64,000 bases of DNA from Prionace glauca (lineage: Eukaryota; Chordata; Chondrichthyes; Carcharhiniformes; Carcharhinidae): assembly GCA_037974335.1 (NCBI GenBank), contig CM075760.1, positions 34,295,609 to 34,359,608 on the forward strand, in the 5' to 3' direction. The stretch's first letter is position 1, and each line of letters begins with the position of its first letter. Below are positions 11,696-22,451 of the stretch, piece by piece. The notes under the pieces are model-generated. The model was not told the DNA's origin. It did no database searches and was given only the letters and a program-made list of their open reading frames with translations. A program made the position numbers and the translations under genes.

Positions 11696-12067
11696 ACTAT
11701 CATTGCCATTCCGATTGCCTTCTGTTCGAATGTCACTGAGCTATGCTGGCTTCAGCATCAGGGCTATAATATTTCTTAGGTAATTCTTGATCATGAGTAT
11801 TCCACATGATAAGCATGTCTTATATTTGCGCAAGTATTAGTAATTAATTCTAAGCTATGTTAGGCTGCATGGATCACTGCCTCTCTACGGTCTCGCAACA
11901 TCCTAAACCCCTATCTGAATGAGCATGGAAAGTTACTACTTAATCTGTTTGTTTAACGAACTGTTAATAATTGTGGAAGTTAATTGCCTCCCTATAGATT
12001 TCCAACAGTATAAATGTGTGTTTATTTGACCTTGTCATAGAGAATCCTTCACTGTTTCTCATACAAA

Positions 12068-14841
12068 ATGCATGGGCAAATCAGTGGTGTAATTTATGGC
12101 ATTTACTATTCAATTATCGCTGCCATTGGGGTTCCGGGTAAGTCATTCTACTGTGTGATTAATTCCACATGCCGCTGTTTTATGGAGTTATTGCTGAACA
12201 TGGCAACAAAGAACATGATATAATCTTTTCCATTTATCTTCTAAAACCTTATTTGCTCAGTGGTAGCCTATCATTTCATCATTTAATTATATATTTATTT
12301 AGACTCAAGACTTACTCATTAAGTCTCTGACACATTCAATACTTTGTGGTTGTACTTGCCAGCATGCGTATAAGGAATAGAGGCTGTTCATGTCTTTGAA
12401 ACCTATAGTTGCTATGAATAGTTTGCAGGAATACAAACATTGGGCAATGTTCCACTATGAGTGGACACAACATCCTAGTATATATTCTGTCACGCCTGCT
12501 GAGAATTCTCTTTCAACGAGGTCGCCTTTTACTCTTTGAAACTCCAGTCGATATATAATTTTTCGCTTCTCATCATGGAACAATTAATATGATTGCTCAG
12601 CAGAATGGGAACTGCTGTTTCCAAGTCAGCAGGATTTCTAAAGCAAACCATCTGAAGCTCCTTAAATTGTATTAACTTGACACATCCTACCTACTGAAAA
12701 CATTCCCGTGGAATTCTAACAAGTCAAACTGAATCTTTATCACATTATACAGTTTAACAACTGTAACTGATATGTAAACATTACTTACAGACTGCGTCGT
12801 TTGTGGAATACATGATACAAAGGTTGAATGCCAAATTTCGGACACAACCTGGGGATCTTCAGCCTTTCAAGTCCTTAGCTTTGTAAATATTGCCCTGAAT
12901 CACATTGCCTTTCTGCCTCATTCTGCTCCCCACATGCTTTCCTTAAGCGTATTTCGTCGTCCAGTTATTCAGCACTTAACATAATTAATACCTGCTCATG
13001 TTATAGATATATAGATGATCTGGAGGAGGGAACCGAGTGTAGGGTGTCGAAATTTGGTGATGACACCAAGATTGGAGGAAAGACCCATTGTGCGGAGGGT
13101 GTGGAGAGTCTACAGAAGAATCTAGATATGCTGGGCGCATGGACCAGGAAATGGCAAATGGAATTTAATGTTGGCAAGTGCGAGGTGGTCCACTTTGGTA
13201 GGAAGAATGGTAGGAAGGACTATTACTTACGTGGCGAAAAACTGCAGCAGACGACGGTGCAGAGGGACCTCGGGGTCCTTGTGCATGAGTCGCAGAAACC
13301 CAGCTTGCAGGTGCAGCAGGTGATCAGGAAGGAGAATGGGATGCTGGCCTTCATAGCGAAGGGGATTGAATATAAAAGTAGGGAGGTCTTGCTGCGGCTG
13401 TATATGGCATTGGTGAAGCCGCAGCTGGAGTACTGTGTGCAGTTTTGGGCGCCGTACTTAGGTAAGGATATTTTGGCCTTGGAGGGAGTGCTCGCTAAAT
13501 ATTTTTAAGACGCGGGTTAATGGGTTTTTGATAAGAGAGGGGATTAAGGGTTATGGGGAGAGGGCGGGAATGTGGAACTGAGCCAAGACAGATCAGCCAT
13601 GATCTTATTGAATGGCGGGGCAGGCTCGAAGGGCTAGATGGCCTACTCCTGCTCTCATTTCTTATGTTCTTATGTTGTTAGATGTCAGATTGTGCTGCAA
13701 CACTTTCCTGTTGAGAGACTTGGGAAACAGTTTGCCTCAAAGGTGCGAAATATTTGAAGGTTACCCTTGTAGCTCTTTCTGAAACACAATTGACACTGAG
13801 AAAAAAACAAGAACAGCCATCTCTTCTAACGAAGGTGAAATGGCAAAAATGTCCAGATAGGTCTGTCACACCCAAGTGCTTATTAGGAATTTGTTGAATA
13901 ACTTCACAACTTTAATTTTCCTTTTCCTCTCAGTTAACGTGGTGGCGATTGTGATTCTGTCCCGAGGAAGGTGTGGTCTCTCCAAATGCATTACTCGGTA
14001 TCTGATTGCCATGGCAGTGACGGATCTCCTTGTCGTTGTCATTGCTGTGATATTCAATCGGATTATTGGCATTTATTTTCCAGTAAGTTTTATGTCATTG
14101 ACTCCAGCCTGCACTCTGAGTTCTGTGATAATCTATGCAATCATGGAGTGCTCTGTTTGGCTAACCTTATTTTTCACCTTTGATCGTTATGTAGCCATTT
14201 GCTGCCAGAAATTGCGGACAAACTATTGCACTGTAAAAACAGCCGATGTGGTGATAGGGACGGTTTGTGTGTTGAACTGTTTGAAAAGGATTCCGTCGTA
14301 CTTTATATATGAACCAGTCTATATAGTGAACAATGTGCCTTGGTTTTGTAAGATAAAATCAATCTACTACACTTCCTTCTCGTGGGCAGTCTATGACTGG
14401 TTTGCACGTGTATTAAATCCTTTTCTACCATTCCTTCTGATTTTGTTGTTTAATGCACTGACCGTGAGACACATCCTGGCGGCCAATAGATCCCGCCGGA
14501 GACTCCGGACTAACAGCAGTGGAGAGAATCAAAGTGATCCAGAAGTGAAGAACAGGAAGAAGTCTATTGTTTTACTTTTCACCATCTCGGGAAGCTTTAT
14601 TCTTTTGTGGATGACATACATTGTGGATTTCCTGTATGTGAAAATTACAAATGAATCTTATTTCTCAGGAACCAATTTCAACGACCCCAAATTCATTCGC
14701 CAGGAAAGTGGAAACATGCTTCAGCTGCTGAGCTGTTGCACTAACACGTGTATTTATGCAGTGACACAGAGGAAATTCAGAGAGGAGTTGAAAAATGCAG
14801 GAAAATATCTTGGCAATCTCGTCGTAAAAATAGTAAAGTAG
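12068..14841 (+). CDS. GPR139-like class A GPCR, two exons
   Basis: Seven-transmembrane receptor of the GPR139-like group; cell-surface, ligand unknown. Exon 1 (12068-12137) encodes MHGQISGVIYGIYYSIIAAI then GVP and ends CCGG|GTAAGT. Exon 2 (13934-14841) begins after CCTCTCAG and completes a Val codon, giving GVPVNVVAIVILSRG across TM1. The joined frame is 978 nt, 325 residues. Seen: CGLSKCITRYLIAMAVTDLL (TM2), FDRYVAICC (intact DRY), KNRKKSIVLLFTISGSF (TM6), CTNTCIYAVTQ (TM7, with NTCIY in place of NPxxY) and KFREELKN. The 1.8-kb intron contains a LINE. It is a paralogue of the exon at 1523-2435 on the same strand, so a tandem family. The start is the only ATG that gives a full N-terminus. 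Confidence 0.87.
13006..13680 (+). mobile_element. CR1-clade LINE with internal deletion, inside a GPCR intron
   Basis: Begins at [20 protein letters not shown] (RT catalytic motif FADD mutated to FGDD), runs to LALEGV, then jumps directly to the sequence for LAKYF and the 3' UTR. About 316 bp present in the 34-kb copy is missing at 13489. Ends with ttcttatgttcttatg. Same sense as the receptor, in its intron. Confidence 0.85.
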
Positions 14842-15029
14842 AAATTTCAAAAGGTTTGATTTAAGTTTAAACGGAAATGTATCTTGTTATCTCTGGCTAT
14901 TTCTCCTTGACATGTGAGGTGAAATTCATCTTAGGCAGCTCTGTAAAACAAAACACCATATTCATTTCTGTTCCATTCAGATGCCATGTAAGAAATTTAG
15001 TAATGTGAATGAACAGAATCACTGGATGG

Positions 15030-15240
15030 CCAATTAGCTTTTAACAAAAGAAATACATTCATATAACATGAATAGATTGACAATAACACTATCCTCCTTC
15101 ATTCCACTCAAGTCCTGCTGCAATGAACACACAAACACAGTGAGGGCGGTCCCTCTTGTGGCAAGATGAGGTAAATGGTTTCTGTCTGTGACATCACTGA
15201 ATCCCCAGATTACTGAAGGGTTATGTTGAAGCATAGAAAA
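15030..15240. repeat. V-flank repeat, copy 1
   Basis: Contains tcctgctgcaatgaacacac, aaacacagtgag and aagatgaggtaaatgg; a related block is at 40890-41130 (ccgctgcagtaaatacataa, acatggtgag). Function unknown. Confidence 0.45.
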
Positions 15241-15349
15241 GTTGGAGGATTGTGCTGCTGTATTTTTCTTATTCCTATTATATTTATTGTAATGCCGACA
15301 AACCTATTCACAGAATTGATACCAATCTCAGAAACAGCTGCAAGTGAAC

Positions 15350-15625
15350 TCGGGCACACACACACATTCACAGACATACACTCTCAGACAGACCCAGGCA
15401 AACTCGCACACACGCGCAAGCACACTCACAGGCATACAATCTCAGGTAAACACATGCAAACATCCACACACACATTCTGAGACATACACTTTCAGTCAGA
15501 CACAGGCAAACGCGTAGATACCCACAAACAGACATGCAATCACAGACATGCAGACAACGTAAAACACTGAGACTTACACAAATGCACACACACTCAAACA
15601 CAAACACTGTCACACACAATCTCCC
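15350..15625. repeat. Degenerate CA repeat
   Basis: Imperfect (CA)n with interspersed ACAGACA and ACACTC variants; overlapping frames are artefacts. 15626-16060 shows nothing recognised. Confidence 0.8.
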
Positions 15626-16164
15626 AAGCACGGTGAGAGGCTGAGATCGTGCAGGGTTGATGTCAATTTCAATCTAAATAACCAGCTGGATACTAAATTA
15701 ATAACAGAAGCAAATCTAAAGCTCGGTTTTCTTGCCAAATGAGAAACTATACAAATATACCCCAGAGTGGGAGTGGAATTGATGATTTGTTGGCTGTCGC
15801 ATCTCCCTGAACAAAATATTAAATCTGACAGATTATAAAGTTTGAATTCTAGCGTGTACAAAACGGAGGCAAGATTATGCTGAAAATAACCAGAATGACT
15901 GCTCGTACCTGTCGAATGAGAAAAAAAAGTTAACATGACCTTTCACCTGAACTGAAAAAAACATAAAGAAGTTGTAAGGAAATACCAAGGCCAATAAACG
16001 CTGCAAAGGGTACAGAACAAAATGATATAATGGCACACTGATAGGATAGGATGGCAGGCAGAAGCACTAAATAAAAAAAGCAACAACGGTACATGTTGGA
16101 TGTAAAAACGTGGAAATGGAATAAGAACTACTGTATATCATCTGAAACATAAAACAGACGCAAT

Positions 16165-16375
16165 AGGATGAACACAAACACGCACACACATACGTACACA
16201 CAAACGAATGTACAAGCGCACACATGCACATACAGAAAAACACACAAAACAAACGCACATGCAGAAACACGCCCAAGTACAAGCACACACACACACACAC
16301 ACACATACATAAACACAAGCAGATACAAACATATGCAAACACACCGCACAAACACACACACACAAATTCACGTTG
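16165..16375. repeat. Degenerate CA repeat
   Basis: Imperfect (CA)n including a pure stretch near 16286-16305. Confidence 0.85.
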
Positions 16376-16439
16376 CAAAGTTGTAGATGGGGTGAGGCAA
16401 GATTACAATCTATCATTGCTGAAATCAGCATTGATTTCC

Positions 16440-16610
16440 TGATTGTTGGCGACACACTGACGTTCCCGGACAAAACCTCACAGTAAGGTACCACCAGAGG
16501 GTGCTCTCGCACCGATAAACAGAAAGAATAATTCACTCTCCACAGAGAGAATCACAGATGCCTTCCTAAAATATCAGAGCAAAACACAACCTCGACAAGA
16601 GATAAGGAAC
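16440..16610 (+). repeat. Block related to 51100-51210
   Basis: ccagagggtgctctcgcacc, gataaac and aataattcactc align with cagagggcgctctcacaccg and caacaattcactg at 51118-51160. It looks like part of a duplicated V-downstream flank. 16611-17200 holds nothing else recognised. Confidence 0.45.
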
Positions 16611-17203
16611 ATTTGAGAAATTGTATTAGTTAATTTCAACTGGCAGTTGGACTATCGCTGATGTTCTTAAATTTATTTGATCTACTTAGTTTAGTAATTG
16701 TCATTTGATCCAGTCCCCGTGTCTGTCTAATATTCAGCAATTCAATCCCAATCAGGTTTACAAGCCATTTTCTGGCGACCTATTTTCTGTGTTTATTTGG
16801 CCCGATGAGAGTGTTGCTGCTTCGGAGGAAGTGTATCCACAATGAAGAGATTTCACAAGGAAGTGACTGTGATCTCTATAATAAACATTGAGAATAGAAT
16901 TCTCCCAATGACCAGTGAGCTACAGAATGTTTCCTTCAGGCTGGAATGTTCTTGTTACTATGAGCAAGCCGGAATCTGCAGCTGCTGTGTCTATCGAGGT
17001 GCTGAAAGCAGCCCGGTTCGAGGTGTTTCCTTGAATATCGATCACCACTGAGTGATCTCACAGACTCAAAGAGGCACCATGACTGAAAAACTTGGGTGAA
17101 GGCTGATCCCAGGTTAATGAGGATTCTTGCCTGGCTGACAGTTGCATTGTAGCTGCATCTGCCCACGATTCTGTGCAACCCACAGCAGACACGGTTTCAA
17201 GGC

Positions 17204-17242
17204 AGTTTTTGTACATCAGTCAGACTGATTTCCATGACGATG
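17204..17242 (-). pseudogene. Broken RSS of V3 pseudogene
   Basis: Minus strand: CATCGTC (17236-17242) in the heptamer position, 23 bp, then a good nonamer ACAAAAACT (17204-17212). The heptamer has lost the essential CAC start. Confidence 0.8.
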
Positions 17243-17703
17243 AGACTGAAAGCGCAGTGATACACGGCAGCGTCAGTCAGCTGCAGACTAGAGACAGTCA
17301 AACTGGTGAATTTACTCGATGTCTGAAGCTCTCCAGAAAAACGGCTTTTAGCAAAATCTGTTATATCTTCAACAAATATCGAATTTTCCCTCAATATAAA
17401 TAGATGCTGTTTCTCTGAGTGTTGCCTGTACCAAGATGAAACGTAGTTGATCATTGTAATATCATAGGTACAGGTTAAACTCAATGTTTCTTCTTCCGTC
17501 TTTCATCCTGAGGATAGCGACAGAGTGACAGAATCTCCATGACTCAGATCTGAAAAACCTGCTCAAACAGAAATAAATCAGACCGATTGAATACTTAAAA
17601 TTTCATTTTAAATCACGTTTGTAAAATTAAAGTAAATATGAAATGTGTTTGGTTCACAATTACTTGCTGCGAATATTCTCCAAACAGCCCAAATGTTGAG
17701 CAT
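17243..17703 (-). pseudogene. V segment V3 pseudogene
   Basis: Same family as V16: the leader (17664-17703) reads MLNIWAVWRIFAA against MRLLSIWVVWAIFLT, and the V exon (17243-17549) opens after TTTTTCAG with DLSHGDSVTLSLSSG. The next codon is TGA, an in-frame stop in FR1 before the first cysteine. Downstream the frame continues cleanly through LSLTCTYDI, WYRQHSE, DFAKSRFSGELQ and TDAAVYHC. Together with the lost heptamer it is a pseudogene on two counts. The leader donor is A|GTAATT rather than G|GTAAAT. It lies head-to-head with V4. Confidence 0.85.
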
Positions 17704-18191
17704 TTCCTTTGCCTGTTCTGTAAAACAGGAATTGGATATTTGAAAACATCCGTTTCAAACTTCACCCTCTATATTTTGCCTCGGGATGCTCTCACTGCAT
17801 TTCCCGGTGTCCGCGGTGGTGCTGTGGGGTGAGTAGCTGGTGAGCCGGCAGCCAGTGAATGGATTCACCCCGAGCTGGGTTCAGTCAGTGTTCTGATAGG
17901 GAGAATGGTTTCCTAGTTAGACACGTGGGACGAGATTGGTAACCGGAAACATGGGGTTGCCGATGGGGTTTATTTATTCCGGTTTCAATTCTCCATCTCT
18001 GATTCCAGTAGAATCGACATCCGTGAGCGGATAAAGCTCGAGTCTCAGCTTCTTTCATCAGCTCGACAGAGAGACGCCACAGTTACAACTGTGGCTCCTT
18101 GTTATTTCGTGTGAATATTATACACATATCCTAATTTTAAACTGATCTCCTTGGACAATTACTTGAGCAGGAATTTCATATGATCTGAAAA
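17704..18191. other. Shared 488-bp gap between divergent V3 and V4
   Basis: The leader ATGs of V3 (minus) and V4 (plus) face away from each other, so any promoters for both must lie here. I see no TGACGTCA element; a GC-richer patch lies at 17800-17900. Confidence 0.5.
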
Positions 18192-18524
18192 ATGTTCCGA
18201 ATTTACAGATTCTCTTTGCTGCTTTTCACTCTGATCTTCACGGGAGTGACTGGAGCAGATGAGGTGATGCAGCTCCCTCGGTGGGAGGTTGTCAGCGAAG
18301 AGGAAACCATATCCATCAACTGCACCATCACCTCTGCGTTTACCAGCTGGTATTGGTACAGACAGTCCCCGAATCAGCCACCCCAGCATCTGGTGATGGC
18401 CAGAAGAGAAACCGATCAAAGCGAGAGGATCACTGCCTCAATCGGGGGAGGCTCCAAATTCAGTGCACTGACTGTGAGAGACGCCAGAGTTACAGACACT
18501 GCCACCTATCTCTGTGCCGTGAGC
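18192..18524 (+). CDS. TCR V segment V4: leader and V in one exon
   Basis: Single uninterrupted frame: signal peptide MFRIYRFSLLLFTLIFTGVT, then GADEVMQLPRWEVVSEEETI and SINC. Cysteines near 44 and 108, WYWYRQSPNQPPQHLVMARR, then IGGGSKFSALTVRDARVTDT and ATYLCAVS, ending at a perfect heptamer. Unlike the other intact V segments there is no leader intron. The spacing between cysteines is 63 residues against about 70 in neighbours, so CDR2/FR3 is shortened. The YLC and ALTVRDARVTD motifs set it apart from the other families. The upstream in-frame ATG is followed at once by TGA, so 18192 is the start. It could be an alpha-type V, or a relative of V types that lost CDR2; I cannot decide. Confidence 0.85.
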
Positions 18525-18562
18525 CACAGTGTAACAAACACGGGGGGTCCCATACAAAAACC
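18525..18562 (+). promoter_or_regulatory. RSS of V4 (22-bp spacer)
   Basis: Heptamer CACAGTG (18525-18531), 22-bp spacer, nonamer ACAAAAACC (18554-18562). Both boxes match consensus exactly; the spacer is one base shorter than in the other V segments. Confidence 0.9.
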
Positions 18563-18654
18563 TGCATCGACTGTGAGATCCACTCTGTGTGTCTGCAATG
18601 TCGGCAGAGGGAGTGGTGGGATTATTTTAAAATAGTCAAAAAAGGAAATGAACG

Positions 18655-18954
18655 CAACTGAAAACAAAATATAGAATCTAATTATTAAAATTCCGTCAGA
18701 AATGAAGAGAGTTGAAAACAGAAATGGCGAAGAGGAAAGACGGAGCATGTAAACTAGACTGAGTGATTGGAAAATAGAACAGAGGAAAGTTCAGTTATTG
18801 TCGGAGGAGTGGACAGAAAATGAGGAAGTTGTTGAAATAGAGATCGAGATTGAAAAGTATCGAGTGTAATAGACAGAGTAAAAATCAAGTGATATCATAA
18901 ATAAAGAGGGGGTGGCTCCGTGATATAGAACCAGCATAGAACCCTACAGTGCAG
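18655..18954. other. Purine-rich stretch after V4
   Basis: A/G-rich sequence of the kind also seen at 28180-28420 and 40500-40850; no coding signal. Confidence 0.4.
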
Positions 18955-19245
18955 AAATTATTATTATTATCGCGAAACTATTAATCCAGAAACTCAGTTC
19001 GTGTTGGGGAGAGCCGGAATTCAGAATTTATTGATGACCATGAAACCATTGTCTGAAAACTCATCTGATTCACTCATGTCCTTTCGGGAAGGAAATCTGC
19101 CGCCCTTACCTGGTCTGGTCTACATGGATTCCAGGGCCACAGCAATGTGGTTGACTCTCAACTGCTCTCGAAGGGCAAATAAGGATGGGCGATAAATGCT
19201 GGCCAGCCAGCGACGTCTAAGTCCTACTAGTAACTAATGTTTACT
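18955..19245 (+). repeat. Dispersed repeat, copy 2
   Basis: ttacctggtctggtctacat and cagcaatgtggttgactctc match the element at 9040-9200, here with a longer 5' part. 19246-19955 shows nothing recognised. Confidence 0.65.
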
Positions 19246-19959
19246 ATTTACGAGATATTTAAACGGCTGAATTTTCTGAAACATATCTCCTAAAACTCGG
19301 GCACTGGAAATGACCCATTGATAAATTTGTACTTTGCTCGTTATCCCAACATTGAAAGTTTCAGAACTTCCGTCAGGGGGCGCACTGGTTACTAACTCTT
19401 CGCTGTTCTGAATTGAAAATATGAAGAAATAACAGCAGCATTGTCAGCTGTCTTTGCTGCTGGCGCTCTGACCCATATTGACTGCCTTCTGTTATTGGGC
19501 ATGTTATTCTCTCGTCCGGGGTTTGTTGGACCTGCAGCGCAGTGGGAGGGGCAATTTATGCCCCAAAAGTGGGTGTTTCCGTCTGCAGAGTTACAGACAC
19601 AGCATGCGTCATATGATACAGACTCTCTCTCAACCTGTTCATTCTATTGCTTAATATTGGGTATCTCCTTCTCAGGAGAACTCCCACCCCATCCACCCAC
19701 CACCGTCCAACCCACCCTATCACTATAAAATAAATCAAATAATGCAACAATTTATAGACTGAATATGATAAATGCGGGAAACCAAATCTCCCCATCTGGC
19801 GGGATTGTTCAGATAGGTGAATGAATGCAATTCTGTAACTAACAGACATACAACTCAGTTCATGAAAATGCTGCCTCTGTTTAACCCATAGCAAAACAAA
19901 AACTAGAGGAAATGAGCCAGAAAATAAGAAGTAATTATTATTTTACTGAATCAAAGGAG

Positions 19960-20760
19960 AGAAAGGACTCGGGTCAGAAGGAGAAGAAGCTGCCAATGAC
20001 ATTAAACATATAAATAATCAAATATTTACTCACAACACAGATTTCAGAAAGCAAGGCTACAAGTCTAACGCTGAACACACCATTCTCGCGAGCACAGTTC
20101 GCAACACTTGGATCAGTTTATTGATTCTTCGTTCGTTTCGTGTTAACCTCAGAGACAGTGTGTGAGAGAGATTGGGAAAGGTAGAGTTGGGTTGAGAATG
20201 TGCAGTGCTGAGCGGGAGACTCTTTCCTCTTTCAGTGTTAACCTGACAGACAGTGTGTGAGACACTGGAAAACGTGGAGTTGGGATAAGGAAGCACAGTG
20301 TTGAGGGAAGTGCCACTTGATCAACTGGGGCATTTTCACCCCCACACCGGACAGAGCAGAATCTCTGTTCAGAAGTGGTTGGCAGACTTCTACCCGATCA
20401 ATTCAAGTTTGGAAAAGGTTAAAAAGAAACAGAGTTAATCCGGCTGGTCTCGCAGGGGGTGAATGGATGGCAGCATTTCAGGCTAACTCTATGAAAGTGG
20501 AGGGAGCGATTAGAAGACTTGTGTTTTGAGCAGACGATGTTAGAAATTGCGATGATCCATGCCAATCTGTAATGGAGACATAATGTCGAAGTAATTTACT
20601 AAGATATTTAATATTTGGGCAGTAAACGGAATGAGAAATATATATATAATCAATATTGAAAACAAACTGTTGGTTAGGAATAAGTGGATACCATTCAACA
20701 GAGACAGTACGCGAGCAATGGGCCGAATGGCGTCTGTTTGATCTTTAAGACTCTATAATT
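19960..20760 (+). repeat. Middle-repetitive element A, copy 1
   Basis: Homologous to 45105-45790: shared blocks include ctgttcagaagtg, gtttggaaaaggtt, gtggagggagcgatta, aggaataagtgg (here) against agaataagtggtt, and gagcaatgggccgaatgg. Family not identified; no coding capacity. Confidence 0.65.
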
Positions 20761-21316
20761 CTCAGACGATGAACTGCTCTGTTCATTTAGAAGGATAACA
20801 GAGCACAGCCGTTGTGAAACAATGTACTCTGTTGCTGCACATAGGGTGCAGAGAAGGCCGGGGGGTCATTGACGGTTCAAGTGGACAATGGTTTGAGAAA
20901 CAGCCAATCTCTCAGTGGCACCGTGAGCAACGTCAGAGACCGACATCCCATAATAGTCCAATCGGTGATAATGTGAACTCTCAGTCTCACATTGAAGGGG
21001 GGAATGGAAAACTCTCGCCTTTCCTTTCCCTTCCCACATTTCAGAGTCCAGGCCCCGGCTGCAAGTCCCAGTCTGAAAATCAGACCCGGATTCATCTTCT
21101 TGTGCACCTTTATTATCATGAAGCAAACCCCTCCCGTCCCCACCTCCCCCCCCCCCAACCCACCCCACCCCCGCCAAATACCTGTTTCCTCTTGGAGCTC
21201 TGACCCTGCTGCTATTGTGTGAGTTGATTTTTCGAATCAGATCTGTTGTTTTTAACAATTTCTTCACACCATGTAGTTTGTGAGTGATCTTTCTTTGTTC
21301 ATACCCGGTCAGTGTC
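20761..21316. other. No gene; C-rich tract
   Basis: A C-rich low-complexity tract at about 21140-21175; otherwise nothing recognised. Confidence 0.4.
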
Positions 21317-21545
21317 ATAGAACATAGAATATGACAGCGCAGTACAGGCCCTTCGGCCCTCGATGTTGTGCCGATCAGTGGAACCAATCTAGTGGCCCTC
21401 TAACCTAAACTATTCCAATGTTATCCATATGCCTATCCACTGACCATTTGAACGCCCTTAAAGTTGGCGAGTCCACAACTGCTGCAGGCAGGGCATTCCA
21501 CACCCTTACTACCCTCTGAGTGAAGAACTACCCTCGGTGTAAAGA
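21317..21545 (-). mobile_element. CR1/L2-type LINE 3' fragment
   Basis: Minus-strand 3' end: aggcccttcggccctcgatg, gcagggcattccacaccctt and accctctgagtgaagaac (revcomp of the FFTQRVV region). Confidence 0.65.
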
Positions 21546-21599
21546 GCGTCAGAGCTCCCAACATGAGCAGGCTGGTTCGACCGGGTTGAACCTAGCAGT

Positions 21600-21760
21600 C
21601 GGCGCTCCGTTTTTACAAACGACACCATATCCTGGTACAGACAGAACTCCCATTCGCCTGATAAAGGGTCAGCGCTCCGAAAGCTAGTGGTTTGTGCTAC
21701 CAAATAAATCTATTGGACTTTAATTTGGTGTTATAAGACTTCAAACACTGACAGGGACTA
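21600..21760 (+). repeat. SINE-like dispersed repeat
   Basis: Contains agggtcagcgctccgaaagc and ccaaataaatctattggact, the same family as the element at 36534-36747. 21761-22320 holds nothing recognised. Confidence 0.55.
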
Positions 21761-22451
21761 CTTTGTTTTGTATCAGTATTGCTATATCAAACAAAATCGA
21801 CATAAAATGTTCTGGTTGCAAGTAACATGATGGACTTAAAACACATTTTATTATTTATCACAATGAAACTTGCAGATTAACCAGTTGTTGAATAGGGAGG
21901 CAAGATATATTTCCCTGTCTGAAAGAGGATTTCATAAACTACAAAGTTACAAAGTGAGGGAACATGAAATGGAAATATCGCAGCCCATTCATTATTCCAT
22001 CCCCTGTTATGAAGTAGATGTTTCAGCTAAACATTCATCCTCTCCCGCATCATAGCTGCTATCCCAAACATGATTGAAAACAAACAATTATGTTGCTGTA
22101 AGGATGAATGCTGTCATTCTCCATGAGGAAAGAGAGCCATCAAGACTCAGGGGACCGGTCGTTACCTGAAATGACGGCTGAAGAGGAATGTAATCCTTTG
22201 TACTGGGATGACCAAATTCACTTTTATGCTATTGTCCTTCCGCCAAGAGGCCGAATTGGAAATGAATGAACTGTGAGTTTATTGCTTGAATTGGAGATCA
22301 AAGGAACTTGAAACCAATTGGATGTTATCTGATGATGTTTTCAGTGGTGAACCAATCAACGTGGGCCCGGATATGACTCAACGTCTTCCCAGCTCTTGAC
22401 TAAAACACTTCAACCCATTCCGGTCAAATCCGCTTCCAGCTCTCTGCAAAC

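Noticed and set aside
15350-16440. Several long overlapping frames rich in Cys/Val or Thr/His
   Set aside because: Products of CA/TG dinucleotide repeats.
16452-16480. CACACTG followed by ACAAAACC, looking like a 12-RSS
   Set aside because: The spacer is about 10 bp and there is no adjacent V, D or J coding sequence.
18192-18524. Calling V4 a NAR-TCR V domain
   Set aside because: It has a short CDR2 region, but I cannot see adjacent D/J elements or the diagnostic cysteines; left as an open possibility only.
18563-18640. Possible D or J segment just after V4
   Set aside because: No FGxG motif and no 12-bp-spaced RSS.
20866-21387. 173-residue minus-strand frame
   Set aside because: Covers a C-rich tract and a LINE 3' end; no protein features.
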